Below are positions 21,109 through 32,917 of a stretch of 64,000 nt of DNA, piece after piece. The DNA lies in NCBI GenBank assembly GCA_009746045.1, contig RPFO01000154.1:6339038-6403037 (forward strand). Direction: 5' to 3'. Numbering within the stretch: position 1 is the first letter of the stretch; each line of letters begins with the position of its first letter. Both the position numbers and the translations under genes were made by a program. This DNA comes from Mesostigma viride. Taxonomy: Eukaryota > Streptophyta > Mesostigmatophyceae > Mesostigmatales > Mesostigmataceae. A model generated the notes under the pieces. That model saw only the letters and a list, made by a program, of their open reading frames with translations. It searched no databases and was not told where the DNA came from.

Positions 21109-22854
21109 CCCGTGTTTTTTTAATTAGAACGCGATATATCGCGTTGTAAGCTTTTTTTAAACGCGTATAGCACCTAAGGAAATTTTTTTTTCATGGTCAT
21201 GTATATACTTTCCTGAAAGCCCATAAATCAAAGGATTTTTTGAGCTACTCAGACCTACAAAATGCTAATTCATTAGAGAAATACACTGGTTTGAATACAG
21301 GGGGGTCTGACCATGACCGCGATTTCTTGACCCTAGGTCACAAGTCATGTGCTTATTCACAAATGGTTCATGAAAAAAATCTGGCTTCTTGCACGAGCTA
21401 TGGGCAACATATGCAGGCTCTGTGAAACAAAACTCAGGCCCATTGGGCCACTGGAGCTATTTTTCATTAGCATCACAATTACAACGCAGTACAACGCAGT
21501 GGGAAAAATGAGAGCCCTTCACAACATGACGCAACAACACGAGCCCCGTAAACGGGGCCATAGTGAGCTTGGAGGGTCAAAACGTTGAAAATAGGTGTTG
21601 TATAGGTTATACAGCATCAAATATGCATCAAACATCATGACTGGATGACCTAATATGACTGAATCAGGCAGCCATAGCCAAAGCATCATCCACTCTCACA
21701 ACGTGTTGAGCACATGCCTCGTGGCAAGGGAGGTGCTGGGTTTTCATTCCATAACGCGTGCAATACTGAAAGAAAGAGGCACGTGTAATGCAAGGCTTGG
21801 ATAGGTTGAGTGATCCATGAGCTTACATGCAGGCAAAGATGACGCTGGAATGCATGCTAGCAAATGGTGGCAAGATGCTAACAACACATGATTATACACC
21901 ATGATTATGGGCACCTAGCTGATCTTCTTGCACAATCAACGCAGTATAAACCATCAACATCCAATCCTCACGACGTACATATGCACGGCTTGACGACGTA
22001 TACAGCACCTACTAAGATACTGCACAACTGCAACCTGCTATGGCTGACATGCAAGCAACGTCGAGTAGGATGGCAGTCTTAGAGAGGCTTGGCAGAGGTC
22101 GGTAGAAATAAGTGGAAAACTGGCAGAAACTAGGTAGAAACACGATATACTTACGCCTGCAAGCACTATTGAGCCGGTGGCAGAGGACATTTCCAGGAAA
22201 ATACAGCATACCGTAGCAATAGCCACGGTCACGCCTTACGCTATTTGCAGGCACCATCATGCCCGGAGCTACCCAATAAAAGTCTGCACAAATCTCGGTT
22301 TAGCCGAGAGTCCGGCCGGGCGTTCGGAATGAATAAACATGTTAAGAAGTCGAAACACCATGGAAATACCAAGCATAGTGCCGCAGCAGACCCGAGTCTT
22401 GACGTAATAATATGTATGCCGGTTTCCAGGGTTTCAGCATGAAAGTTGGGTGAGAAACTGGAAAAAACTACGTTTCCTTTGCCCCAGTACCTCAACAAAC
22501 TCGTAGAAACCTAATTATCAACCTTTGTACGCATCATCATGGTCGTTCCACCCAACAGCCACTGAAATTCGTGCGAAAACTGGCGAGATCTACCTGCCGC
22601 CATCGCCGTCGTCTTCACCTTCGTCCTGCGAAAATGCCTGATTTCAGTGGTACATATTTGTTTGCAGCTGTCACAAAAAAAATACCAAAAATACCAGGAT
22701 TTTTTCTTGAATTCTATGAGATGTTTCTGACCTATGATGAAAGTTTCAGACCAAAAATCGCATGTTTAATAGGTTTGCCACGTGTCAGATTACAACGCGA
22801 TACATCGCGTTCTAACCCTACAACGCGATGTATCGCGTTGTAAAAAAACACGGG
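21109..22854. mobile_element. 1.75-kb piggyBac-like non-autonomous element
   Basis: TTAA stands on both sides (21105-21108 and 22855-22858). The ends are inverted: CCCGTGTTTTTTTA at the left and TAAAAAAACACGGG at the right. Subterminal palindromes of the type aacgcgatatatcgcgtt occur once on the left and twice on the right. TTAA plus a CCC-starting terminus is the piggyBac hallmark. No transposase frame is seen. It begins 23 bp after the stop codon of the channel gene, so it probably forms part of its 3' UTR. Confidence 0.88.
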
Positions 22855-22858
22855 TTAA

Positions 22859-23734
22859 CACCTATACTCCATGGGACGGATCAGTATAATTCCACTGAGT
22901 AAGCTCCGCGACCCTTGTCCCCATGAAGGCCGGGTTTTGTCGTTCTTGTAGGGCTCACTACCAGTGTGCCCAGTGACCAGGTGCAGGCATTTCACTCATA
23001 TGTGGAATAAGGAATAATGCCAGTGCGTGCCTGAGAAAGCATGGCATGAGGTCATTCATGAGCGCAACCATAAACCTGCCCCCTGCAACAATGTGCAAAC
23101 CCACGTAATTAAATTAATTAATTATGCTCATGCTCCCGTTGGGGAGTCACGGAGCTCCGGAGTGCTTTTAATCCCTGTATGTGCACAACAGGAAGAAAGG
23201 GCAGAGACCCCATCTCTCCTTCATGCCAGGCATGCCACAGCAGCAATCGGACACGATAGACAACCCGGCAAGTCCCACGTGAAACAAATACAAGATGGTT
23301 GAGAAAAGCAGTCGCCAAGAAGTGTCAAGCCATTCTGAGCAGATATGTACCGTTTGGGGAAGTCATTCACAATTGCACGCAGCCATGATGCTAATGAGTT
23401 GAAACAGGCACTAGCTCTTCAAGGTCATAAGCACTCTTAATTGTTGTCGTCCAGAAAGCTCAAGCCATGTTCTATGGAAGCAAAACATGCGCTTGGAGAT
23501 ATGTATCTCACACATGCTCGGCTTACGTACCTACACGGGGCCACCACTTCTGCAACATTTTTCTGTAGCATGTGTATTAATCACATCCCACCCCACCCCT
23601 GGCACCCATCCATCAAGGAATATGTGCTACATGATCTCCCAACGGAGGCATGTTATAATTTAATTTTAAGTTAATGTGTATTAATGGGTAAGGAATATAC
23701 ATGCACGAATTAATAAATTAGTTACTAATTAATT
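22859..23734. other. spacer with decayed repeat fragments
   Basis: No gene recognised. A segment near 23130-23310 carries the ctcccgttggggag box shared with other dispersed repeats in the window, and AT-rich TTAA runs occur at 23108-23124 and 23690-23740. Confidence 0.5.
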
Positions 23735-23950
23735 TACACTTAGTCGACAGCGTACGTCACGTGAGCATAAGTCCGAGGTCATGCTGTGGGGAGCTATCTA
23801 ACTTCTAGTGACAGGGTTGCAGACTTGAAGGCACTGCGGCCCGGATATCACTATGAGTGCCAAACTGGGTCACAGTGACGTGGAGCCCCGGCCCACTGCC
23901 CTAATTGCCCATGGGGATGGTGTCCTTCATATCCACCGATCTTTGCAGGT
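23735..23950 (-). mobile_element. old LINE fragment, 3' end
   Basis: It matches the 3' portion of the LINEs at 24000 and 41100 (cacgtgagcataagtcc, then the gtgtccttcat and catctgcctcc motifs) with many differences. It ends at the insertion point of the younger LINE. The duplicated catctgcctccat is at 23951-23963 and 33282-33294. Confidence 0.75.
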
Positions 23951-23963
23951 CATCTGCCTCCAT

Positions 23964-24780
23964 TAATTAATTAATTAATAGACACGTGACGGCGTCACGT
24001 GAGCATAAGTCCTCAGTGGGAGGGGAACATGGGATGGAATGGATGGTGTAAGCTATCTAGGTCCTAGTTACAGGGGTGCGGGCACCGCGGCCCGAATCGC
24101 TATGAATGCCATACTTGGTCACACGCGGAGCCCCAACAGGCTTGGGGGTGGTCTCCTTCATCACTACTTGCCATCTATCCTTGCGCACCATCTGCCTCCA
24201 TATTACAGACAAACCAGGAGGCTGCCCGGGGGTGAGCCCGTCACGTCTAGTGTAGCACATGTCCATGCCGAGTCTATCACGAAAAGTCCACGGGTGGCGG
24301 CCCTGCCCGGCGCGCGGCCTGCATGGGGCACGCCAGGTGAGGACATATCGCCCAGGCTGGGCGGGCTTGGTGCCAGCTAGTCTATCTGATGTATCTACCT
24401 GATCTGTGCGGGCCAGGTGCCCGGCTAGGCCCAGGCGCCTGTGCCTAATAATGTGGGAAACATAGGGCAAATCAGCGTACAAATCCTCATTACTAATGTG
24501 CAAACCAAAGGGCCTTGCGCAGCATCTTCAGTTGGTGACGGCGCCGTCGAGTTGTTGCTCAAGCTCGTGCGTCAGTGTCCAGGTCTCGGCGCCGTAGGTC
24601 AGGATCGTCAGAATGACGACCTTGAAGAGGTCACGCTTGACGATCCGGGGTAGGGCGGGGTTGCTGCACCAGCGGCGGGGGTCATGGAGGTGCGCCCACG
24701 CCATGCCGATCCGTGTCGTCATGTCGTCCTCGCAGTCGGAAAGCCAACTGCCGAGCAGCTTGAAGCGGCCTGAAGCAGGG
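23964..24780 (-). mobile_element. LINE, 3' half (RT C-terminal region), split by LTR element
   Basis: Minus strand. A (TTAA)n tail at 23964-23980 is the 3' end. It encodes the C-terminal blocks of a non-LTR reverse transcriptase: LTILTYGAETWTL (about 24590), then HISNEDLYADLPYVSHI and RRLGLAGHLARTDQ. The rest of this copy continues at 32918 after the LTR retrotransposon. Frames are broken. Confidence 0.9.
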
Positions 24781-25058
24781 AGTTGCAATAATGTGTTTTG
24801 GATACCAACGCTCTTCGTCGAGAGGCAAGTACTTTGATGCTACGCAGAGGAACACGCAGGCGGCTACCTCGTCCGCCGTCACGTTGCATTTATTTCTCAT
24901 TAACTTATCATCGTGCATTGGACTTGCTTAACATAGTACGAGATAATCCTCGGCGCGACGCTAGATGCCGTTCACAAGATTCCGACGCAGCAAAGATGCT
25001 GACGGCGCGGCGTCCACACTAGGATTTATGGTACTGAGTAGAACTACACAGTACAACT
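24781..25058 (-). repeat. 3' LTR of the copia-like element
   Basis: 278 bp, near identical to the copy at 32642-32917, with terminal agttg/caact symmetry. On the minus strand it is preceded by a purine run (reverse of ttcttttttcttt at 25063-25075), a good polypurine tract. Confidence 0.92.
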
Positions 25059-25523
25059 CCGACTTCTTTTTTCTTTGTGAGTCGGTACGGACAGGGATGT
25101 ACTCAAGATGATCGGTACGGCCGCATCCCAGTCACCGACTTCACAATCCTAGTAGTGGCAAAGTCTTGTTGGGAAACAACACCAACAAGCATAGCGGTCG
25201 CATGAACATGGTATGCAGGTGCAATTAGACACACATCATGATGGCAAGTCATTTATTCATCGTACCACACTGGGGAAACCCGGAAACAGAGTATGCCGGC
25301 CACCGCCAAGCATCAACGGGTGAAAACCCAGACAAGAGCCCATTACATAGTATGCAACTCTCCCGCAGAGAGAAGCATCAAGGCCATGGTCAATGCCAAT
25401 TTTAAATAGGAAATTCAGAAAAGAGTGAGAACACACATCAGTCAGGGCAAGATGTAACCCTGAAATCAGACAGGGACAATTTAAAGTGTCGCCTGAACTA
25501 GACGAAGCTTGTCATACTGAGGC

Positions 25524-26500
25524 CTAGCCTTGGCATACAGCGTGGTCAAAGCATGCATCTGAAATGTTATCATTGTCGCGAACATGGTACAGCGAAACAG
25601 CATCACTATATTCTTTGGCACGAAGGAAGTCGAGCTTGCGCGTGCGCGCATAAGGATCAGCCAAAAAGTCAATCAGCGACTGCGAATCCGTGAAGATGGT
25701 GGTATCAACCTGTGGAATGACACGGCAAAACTTCAAACACCACCGAAGAACCGCACGGAAATACATCAACTCCTCAGCAGTCTCGCAGAAGGCACGAGCC
25801 TCTGCAGTGTCACTACCCACATACACCCGCCGACGTAAGCGAGAAAACCACGCAAAGGGTGAAGGGGAAGATTCAGTGACATGGACAGTGGCAGAATTAC
25901 TCAAAAGCACCACAGCGGCACAGCGCCCACGGAGCTTAGAGATATTAGCACTATCCAAACTGCTATCACAATACGCGGACAAGTGAATAGGCCGCTCATA
26001 GTCCACCCCATGTAAGACCAACCCAGGGGAGGCAGAAATGTACTTACACATGACATTGCGGGAAAGAGAGCACATCAAGTCATCTGGCAACCGAGCAAGC
26101 ACCGCCAAGTCAGGGGAAACGGTAGAGACCAGCCAGTTCAGCTTACCCCGCAGAGAACCACACTCAGCAGGCTGAATATACTGACTATAGTAAGGGATGA
26201 AATCTGAGTGATGAGCTCCTGAACATAGTCCCCCGCTGCACGCAGCGTCATCACATATCTGCCAGAGGCATCCTTGGTGAGCATAGTGTCGACGCCACAG
26301 AACTTGACATACTTGTCCAAGACGCGGCTAAGGACCTTGCCAGTTGCCGACCGGGAAGTGCTGAGCAACAGTGGCACAAAACCAGTCTAGCCACGGTGTG
26401 GGGCCCATGCAGTCCACATCATCGACATGAATGAACACAAAAACTGGCTGCCCCTCCCATGAGCCAACAAACAGAGAGGGGTCCAGGTCATGATAGTACA
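25524..26500 (-). pseudogene. copia-like RT C-terminal part and RNase H
   Basis: Minus strand. About 26400-26470 encodes PVFVFIHVDDVDCMGP, the reverse transcriptase active-site block with HVDD in place of YVDD. The frame at 26108-25524 reads AYCDSSLDSANISKLRGR, SDTAEARAFCETAEELMYF and TIFTDSQSLIDFLADP, the copia RNase H pattern (D, E, D). The frame changes near 26120, so the protein is broken. Confidence 0.85.
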
Positions 26501-26504
26501 TGTG

Positions 26505-28530
26505 CATTAATTAATTAATTAATTAATTATCAACATCGCTCCGTTGGGAGTCAATGTAGCGCATATCCCTGAGAAGGGGCATATGGCTTTTAATACATCC
26601 TAGGCTACTTCATGCAAGGGTGGGAATGTAAGCTACCCTTGCTCTAGGTGCACCAGGGCACCTGCACCCTCATGGTCTATCACGCTATGCCCGGGTAAGG
26701 GGGGAGCATGCCTGTGAGGGAGGAAGATCAGCATGGCTATACAAGAGCCAGGACATGGCTTCTCGACAGAGAGCATCTCTCTGCATGGCATAGCATGGCG
26801 AAATTCTTAATGCAACATCCATGGGGGGGTCCCATTATAGGCATGGCTTGGCTAAACATAGCCAGGGCGTAGCATGGCTGTACTAGGCTAGATGGCTGGT
26901 TGTGGACCGTGCGTTGGCGGCACGTGACTAGGTGTGTTGGCACAGCTAGGCAAACAGTCTAGGCATGGCTGCCTTAGCGGCAGTGACGCCAGGTTACAAT
27001 CTAGGGCTATTGCTATTCTAGCCCGCTGGGGGCGTCCACATCTTGTGGTTGATCATCAGGTCCCCGCCCCTCCAGTACACCTTGGGCTTCTGGGGGTCCT
27101 GCTTATGGCGGAGGTATTCCGGCCACAGGTCGCGTCGCTGCTGTTGCTGAGCGGGGGTGAGGTCGTCATCCAGCGTCCAGGTGAGGTCGTGCAACCGCTT
27201 GCGACGAGAGAGGAACCGCTGCTTATCCTCAGGGGAGGGGAAGGTGAGGAGGACTGGTGGGGGAGCCGCCTTGTCCCGTGAGTGGGGAAGGCGGTGGCAC
27301 CCGCTCAGTGCTACCTCACCTACCAGGCCCATGAGGGTAAGAACTGCTGGTTCTTGAGCTCGTCAGCAAGAGAGGTTGACGTCTCACCTGGCTTCTGGGG
27401 GAAGCGACGTAGCACCACTCGGCACTCGCGGCGAGCGCGGTCGGTGACCTCCCGTTGCTGGGCCTGGCGGTGGTTCTCCAGCTCCTGGAGCTTTGTGGCG
27501 ATGGCGTCGGTGGTGGAGGCGGTCGCTGACCGCAGCAGGTCCGCGTAGGAGAGCGGCGGGAGGTCGCCAGCATCCTGCCGGGGTGGCTGGGATGCAATGG
27601 TGGCCGTCTGCTCCGCTATCTTGGGGACCTGTGTGGCCAGGGCCTCGGTGTGGGCGGTGATGGCCTCAAGCTTCTTCAGGAGCACGCCACACTTTCCCTC
27701 CACCTGGTTAAGGCGAGAGACAAGTGTAGCATGCTTTTCCGAAGCCTGCTCCGCGGTGTGTAGCGCCGTGAACTGGGGTTGGAGCTTGTGGGCGACCTTG
27801 GTTTCCACGTTGGACACCCGGGCCTCGACCTTGTTGAGCGTGGTGTTCAGCGATGTCAGCTGCTCGGCCAGCGGCCAGGTCACGTGCTCCTCCAGCACTG
27901 CGCGGAGGTCATCCTTGCAGAGGGAGGGAGCCGATGGGGCAGCCGGCTGTGCGAGGCTGGCGTTGATCGCTCGGCCGATGTCGCCGACGCTGCGCTGGTA
28001 GTGGCTGGTCAAGATAAACAGGCGTTGGCTTGGTTCGTCAACCTGGTAGAGCCAGGACGTGTCGCGGTAGTCGATAGCCGCCCCCCCCTTCAGGGCCACG
28101 AAGAGCTTCCGTTCCTGTACGAGGAACTCGAGAACCTCGACGCATTCCTGCGGCGACAGTTTCTGCCACTCGACGAGGGAGAACATTCCGTCGCCGGGCA
28201 AGAAGTGGCTCCATTTGTGGCGATCGTGGCATGGTTTCTTGGGTTCAGGCGAGGCGCTTGGCGAGGGTTTGGCGGGTAAGCCTGTCGGCTGAACAATGGC
28301 GAGGGCGAGAGGGTTGGGCTGGGCGCTGGGAAGCTGTGCCAGCTCCTTTTCCAGCCCTCGTTTTGCTTTGGTAGTCGTCATAGCTGGTCACGTGCGTAAC
28401 TTTGTCTATACTGCGTGGCAGCCGTAACCGTTTATACTGGCAAGTGCGTCTTAGAAAGGCGCATCGAATGCAAGTGGTCTGACCGAATTTGGGGCTCAGA
28501 CGCAAAAGATCTGAACTCCGCCGTCAGCCA
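26505..28530 (-). mobile_element. LINE derivative carrying ORF1 only
   Basis: Minus strand. The (TTAA)n tail at 26508-26528 marks the 3' end. The 3' region (26529-26690) matches the repeats at 33945 and 55373, and ORF1 fills 28381-27018. No endonuclease or reverse transcriptase lies between ORF1 and the tail. It interrupts the copia reverse transcriptase between the RIYLCHAEN and YYHDLD segments. Confidence 0.85.
27018..28381 (-). pseudogene. LINE ORF1 protein (coiled coil plus C-terminal domain), one frameshift
   Basis: An ATG at 28381 opens 353 codons. These include a Pro/Ser-rich start, a domain with ECVEVLEFLVQERKLFVALK, a coiled coil of about 130 residues (NTTLNKVEARVSNVETKVA), and CRVVLRRFPQKPGE. 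The frame breaks near 27320 and resumes as ALSGCHRLP, VLLTFPSPEDKQRFLSRR and DDLTPAQQQQRRDLWPEYL, typical of L1-type ORF1 RNA-binding proteins. A related fragment lies at 63531-63866. Confidence 0.85.
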
Positions 28531-28538
28531 TACCGCCG

Positions 28539-29123
28539 TCAGCCATTTTCTGCATGGCATAAATAGATCCGCAATGACATGTGCATCACATCAAGAAAAA
28601 GACGCTCGAGGCAAAGGCGCCAAATCCGAGGACCTGTCACAGTACCGTCAACACCCTTCAAGAGACGGAGAAACTTCTTGCCCATGATAGGCTGCCACAA
28701 GGGAGGACAGCGCACATACAAGCGGGTCGTGCCAGCCCACACATTCTCAGCGAGCTTGGGATTACCATTCAAAAAAGCTTTGCTGAAATCCATGAGGGCT
28801 GACTCATACGGAAGTCCCTTGTTGAGCTGGCCTAGGTAGAAGGACAGGACCATGCGCCAATTATCCTTGATCAACCCAGGTGCTGAGATGGCATTGTCCG
28901 GAAGATCACTAGTACCTGAAAATTCTAGGACCACCGGGCGAACAAAAGGCACCCTAGTTGTTGTGTCAGGCACCAACTTACGCTCCAAAGTCCACTTGTG
29001 GCGCAAAAGGCAAGCACCACTGGGCACTTCATCAACCGGTTCAACAGCACGGTATGCAAGCCACCTTTCACCTGACACAATAATGGCCTTAGTCCACCCT
29101 CTAGCCCCTCCTCCGTTTGACAC
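28539..29123 (-). pseudogene. copia-like reverse transcriptase, N-terminal part
   Basis: Minus strand. RHKWTLERKLVPDTTTRV and ESALMDFSKAFLNGNP correspond to the copia RT blocks usually ending in 'DVKTAFLNG'. LLKGVDGTVTGPRIWRLCL corresponds to 'LYGLKQAPRAW'. The frame ends at the inserted LINE. Confidence 0.8.
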
Positions 29124-29246
29124 TCCACGTCAGCATCATGGTAAGAGATAGGGCTTTGGGTAGCAACATCATGACGTCCAATGCCGAGACTAGCCAAGCT
29201 AGGACGTTTAGGAAGCAACAACTGAGTTACCAACGGCACATCACTC

Positions 29247-29921
29247 TCACGGGCATAGTTCACGTTCCGAATGTTGCCTATGACAGCAACAAGTTGGCAG
29301 TCGGACATGACAGCATAGTCCTCGATCAAGAGGCAGATCAGCATGCACCTCCCGTCGCAAGCAGGTGGAGTTTACCCAGACATCCTCCCGTACAAGGAAG
29401 TTCTGACCAAGGATTGGTGGACCACTATACCCTTCCACCACGCAAAACTCAACTAGCACCCCCATCACATTGACATCAATGACACCAAGGACAGGGAACT
29501 TCGTTGAGCCAGCAAAATCAGTCACACACTCCCAGTGCACTGAGGGTCTCACAGGATTGTAGTGCAGGGATGAGACAATGGAGGTTCTCGCCTGCGTATC
29601 TACCAACATCCTCATACCATGCTGATCACCCAGGGTACCAAATGCGGATACCATCGCTGCCTTGACGGGATTATGCAAAGCGTCTGTAGGAGGTTTACGC
29701 ATCAACCTTTCTACAGCAAGGGTGAGAAAGCCCTTACGGCTTGGGCGCTCAAGACACGAACTGCCCTGAGTACTATCCCTACCAACGCAGGGATTCTCCC
29801 GACCAACGCCAGAAGGGGGGAGGTTAGGCAAGCTGTCGCGCAAGCTCTCTGCCTGTTCTACCCCTAGGGTGTGTAAGTGGTGTGCTACCACAGCAACATC
29901 ATCATCATAGATAGTCCCCAC
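29247..29921 (-). pseudogene. retropepsin-like protease domain of the copia-like element
   Basis: Minus strand. MRMLVDTQARTSIVSS resembles the DTGA active-site block, here DTQA. PPILGQNFLVRED resembles the conserved ILG-x-x-F-L block. It lies between integrase and reverse transcriptase, which is not the usual copia position. The Gly to Gln change suggests loss of function or an error. Confidence 0.7.
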
Positions 29922-29945
29922 TCTGCAACTCCAACTCAGCTTCAG

Positions 29946-31345
29946 TTACGTTAAATAGTGCCGGAACCTTTTGCCCACTGAGGCAAATCGGGCCGGAACA
30001 CTATTTTGCCCGGAATAACCACTTCCGAGCACCCAAGTTAATTCGGCCGAAACTGCTTCCCCACTAGGCGCGCTAGTACCACTGTCCCCTGCATTGCCAC
30101 ATACAGGAGCCGAAGAGGAAGGAGGAGTCACAGTGCTAGAGAGCCTGCTAGGGTCGGAGTACAACTCCAACACTCTAGACCAAGCCTCCACATCACGCAT
30201 GTAGGGCTTCACCCTATTCCAAGCCATAGTGACCTCAGTGCCCTCACAGTCCACCACGCATTTACGCATAGCAGCATCACAAGAAATGACCTTGGCTGGA
30301 CCAATCCACCTGCCACGCTTACCCAGGGCACCTTCCTTGTGCAGCCAAACATCATGCCCCACACTGGGCTCATAAGCCCCACGTCGCCTATCCAACTGGA
30401 CAAGGCGCTGAAAACGGGATGCTAGGTGGTCTTTGTAGTTTGTACACATCCACCACCACATCGTGATATTGGCCAAACTGCAAACCCTCGGCAGTCACCA
30501 ACACCCCATCCTGTGTCGACATCAGCACACGGTTGTTCAAACTTCGACACACGGCAAGTGCCCATGCACAAGAGCCGACTAGAGAATTCACTGTGTGGCA
30601 TGTGGTCCCCACGTCGGGTAGCAAGCAGCTTAAACTCCTGTACCGCTCTCTCCGCTATCCCTTGTGACTCGTGGTCCTCACGCCCCACTGTTCCCACAAA
30701 CTCATATCCTGGTTCCTTGGCAGCCCACTTGAATTGCTGATCAAACTGCATCCCTGTAACCATGCTAAACATGGAGTCCAACAGGTCTATCCCCTCAAGG
30801 AGGTCCCCAACATGCTGTGACTTGAGTGGGACAACTGAAACAAAATGGGAAAATCTGTCTATTCCCAGCAAGTAGACAGCCTGGTCCTGGAACAAAATGT
30901 CACACACCAAGTGACCACGCTCAAGGGGTGGATGTTTGACATGCCTACGTGCACGCTTAGGCGCAGTGGACTGACACTGGTGACAACCACTGTACATGGA
31001 CTGCACCGTGCTAGCCAACTTAGTCCCCGGTGCCAATGCCCGTGCAAAACGGATAGCGTGGGTCCCATGGCCTAACACATGATGCAAGCGTGCAGCAACA
31101 GCAGTCAAGGAAAGGACTTCACCTGGTGTGGCCAGTGACCCCCCATCGTCACGGTCGACGTGCATGAGTCCAGCTTGCATAGTACCAGCATTACTGGTCG
31201 TTGGGGGTTCATGGTCCCGCGTCGCCGCAGGCGTAACAATGTCTGTGCACAAGCCGCTACGCAACACAGCAGCAATGCACGCAGCAGAATTGTTGTCTAC
31301 ACAACTACCCAGCTCATTACATGCAGCTAGATTAGTGGTAAACAC
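29946..31345 (-). pseudogene. copia-like integrase
   Basis: Minus strand. LHHVLGHGTH followed by SGCHQCQS gives the HHCC zinc-binding part. VYLLGIDRFSHFVSVVPL carries the first catalytic Asp, and HESQGIAERAVQEFKLL carries the Glu. After a frame change, GHDVWLHKEGALGKRGRW and WIGPAKVISCD match the C-terminal integrase domain. The last about 100 bp resemble an arm of the foldback element at 59058. Confidence 0.85.
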
Positions 31346-31368
31346 ATCATCGTCCCAACATGGGCTAT

Positions 31369-32614
31369 CTAGTTTGCTGCAGAGGGAGCAGGGACAGGCA
31401 CATGAGTGTTAGCAGGTGTGGCCTGGGTGTTCCCCTGCCTCTGCCATTTGTTCCACTTGGCCTTCTTGGGCCGCATGTTGCCAGCCGGCTTGGGCGGGCG
31501 CTTCTTGCCCTGCGGACCGCGTGTGTGCTTGCAGTCCTTGGCGAAGTGCCCTGGCTGGTGGCAGGCGCCACACAGCCGCACATTCGGACCAGCCTTCGTG
31601 TTGGCTGGGCAATCCGACCACACATGCCCGGTGCCCTGGCATCGGCCACACTTCTCTTCACCTGCACCATGAATTCTTGCAATGGGCGCTGCAGCAGAGG
31701 AAAGAGGGTCAGAAATGCCCGCTGCCACCAATGCCTTGGCGGCAGCCGGCACAGCAACAGAATTGCGAATAATCTGGAAAGCCTCTGCCCTATTTGCTAG
31801 CTTGTCGACAGTCAGTGTTCCCGACATGCCCTGGAGGGCGGACTCAGACAGGCTACCAGACATGATGCCCTTTGCCAGAAACATTACCACCGAGAAGGCG
31901 TCACCTGGCGAGCATGACGACAACGCCAGTTTTCTGCTCGTAGTCGAGCGTTGCCTGGCTGATGTCTACCTTCCGATTCAGATCAAACTTTAGAATACTT
32001 ACTGCATCTGCGACGAGGCGCATTAGCCCCGTCTTCAGGAGATTCTTCTCAAGGCTAGCCATGAATTCTTCCCAGCTCCGGTCCTCCTTGTAGGCTATCT
32101 CGATCAGGTCGGATACGACCTTGTAACCCTCGGTGGCCAGCCGATTGCGCCTCAGCAATTCGATAGGCTTGGCTACCATGTCTTGGACATCACTGTGCCA
32201 CTTGCGCAGGTTCAAAATAAACTGTTCTTTCACCTTCTCTGATGGCTCAGGAGCCGCTGGAATCGGCGCAGGAATTCGCTCCTCGATCACCTTTTGCTCC
32301 TTCATCCAGAGGATGCGGGCAGCACGGTCTAGGCTTGCAGTGCGCAGCCCAGCCTCGTTGGTGATTCTTGCCTGTGATCCACTTGGCAGCTCCACTGCAC
32401 GGGCAGCTGCAGGTGCAGTTTCCTCCGCCGCAGTGTCCACCACTGCGGGGCTAGGATCCTGCTTGGCAAATTCTTCGTTCAGATTCCTCTGAATCTCGCT
32501 CGCGGTGGGCTTGCGGAGTGTGCCCACGCCCTTCGAGCCCAGGGCTCCGAGGTTCGGCAGCTTGATTTTGTGTTTGATTTTGGACGACGGCGTTGTCAGG
32601 CCCGTCCGGGACAT
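31369..32614 (-). pseudogene. gag polyprotein of the copia-like element
   Basis: Minus strand. An ATG at 32614 lies only 28 bp inside the 5' LTR edge. The first frame ends at 31901. The second frame overlaps (31923-31369) and contains two CCHC knuckles, CGRCQGTGHVWSDC and CGACHQPGHFAKDC, then a basic tail. The frame change near 31910 may be a programmed shift or decay. Confidence 0.85.
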
Positions 32615-32641
32615 TTTTGAAAATGTTCTTTCTTGAGTACA

Positions 32642-32917
32642 AGTTGCAATAATGTGTTTTGGATACCAACGCTCTTCGTCGAGAGGCAAGTGCTTTGGTG
32701 CTACGCAGAGGAACACACAGGCGGCTACCTTGTCCGCCGTCACGTTGCATTTATTTCTCATTAACTTATCATCGTGCATTGGACTTGCTTAACATAGTCC
32801 GAGATTCCTCGGCGCGACGCTAGATGCCGTTCACAAGATTCCGACGCAGCAAAGATGCTGACGGCGCGGCGTCCACACTAGGATTTATGGTACTGAGTAG
32901 AACTACACAGTACAACT
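32642..32917 (-). repeat. 5' LTR of the copia-like element
   Basis: 276 bp, matching 24781-25058 with a handful of substitutions and a 2-bp length difference, so the insertion is fairly recent. Confidence 0.92.

Larger units (their letters stand above)
24781..32917 (-). mobile_element. 8.1-kb copia-like LTR retrotransposon, full length but broken
   Basis: Direct repeats of 278 and 276 bp bound the element. They begin agttgcaataatg and end cagtacaact. The flanks read caggg and gaggg, a probable 5-bp target duplication in the LINE it entered. On the minus strand the order is gag with two CCHC knuckles, integrase, a retropepsin-like domain, reverse transcriptase with HVDD, and RNase H. An ORF1-only LINE has inserted in the reverse transcriptase. 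A purine tract precedes the 3' LTR. Confidence 0.92.
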
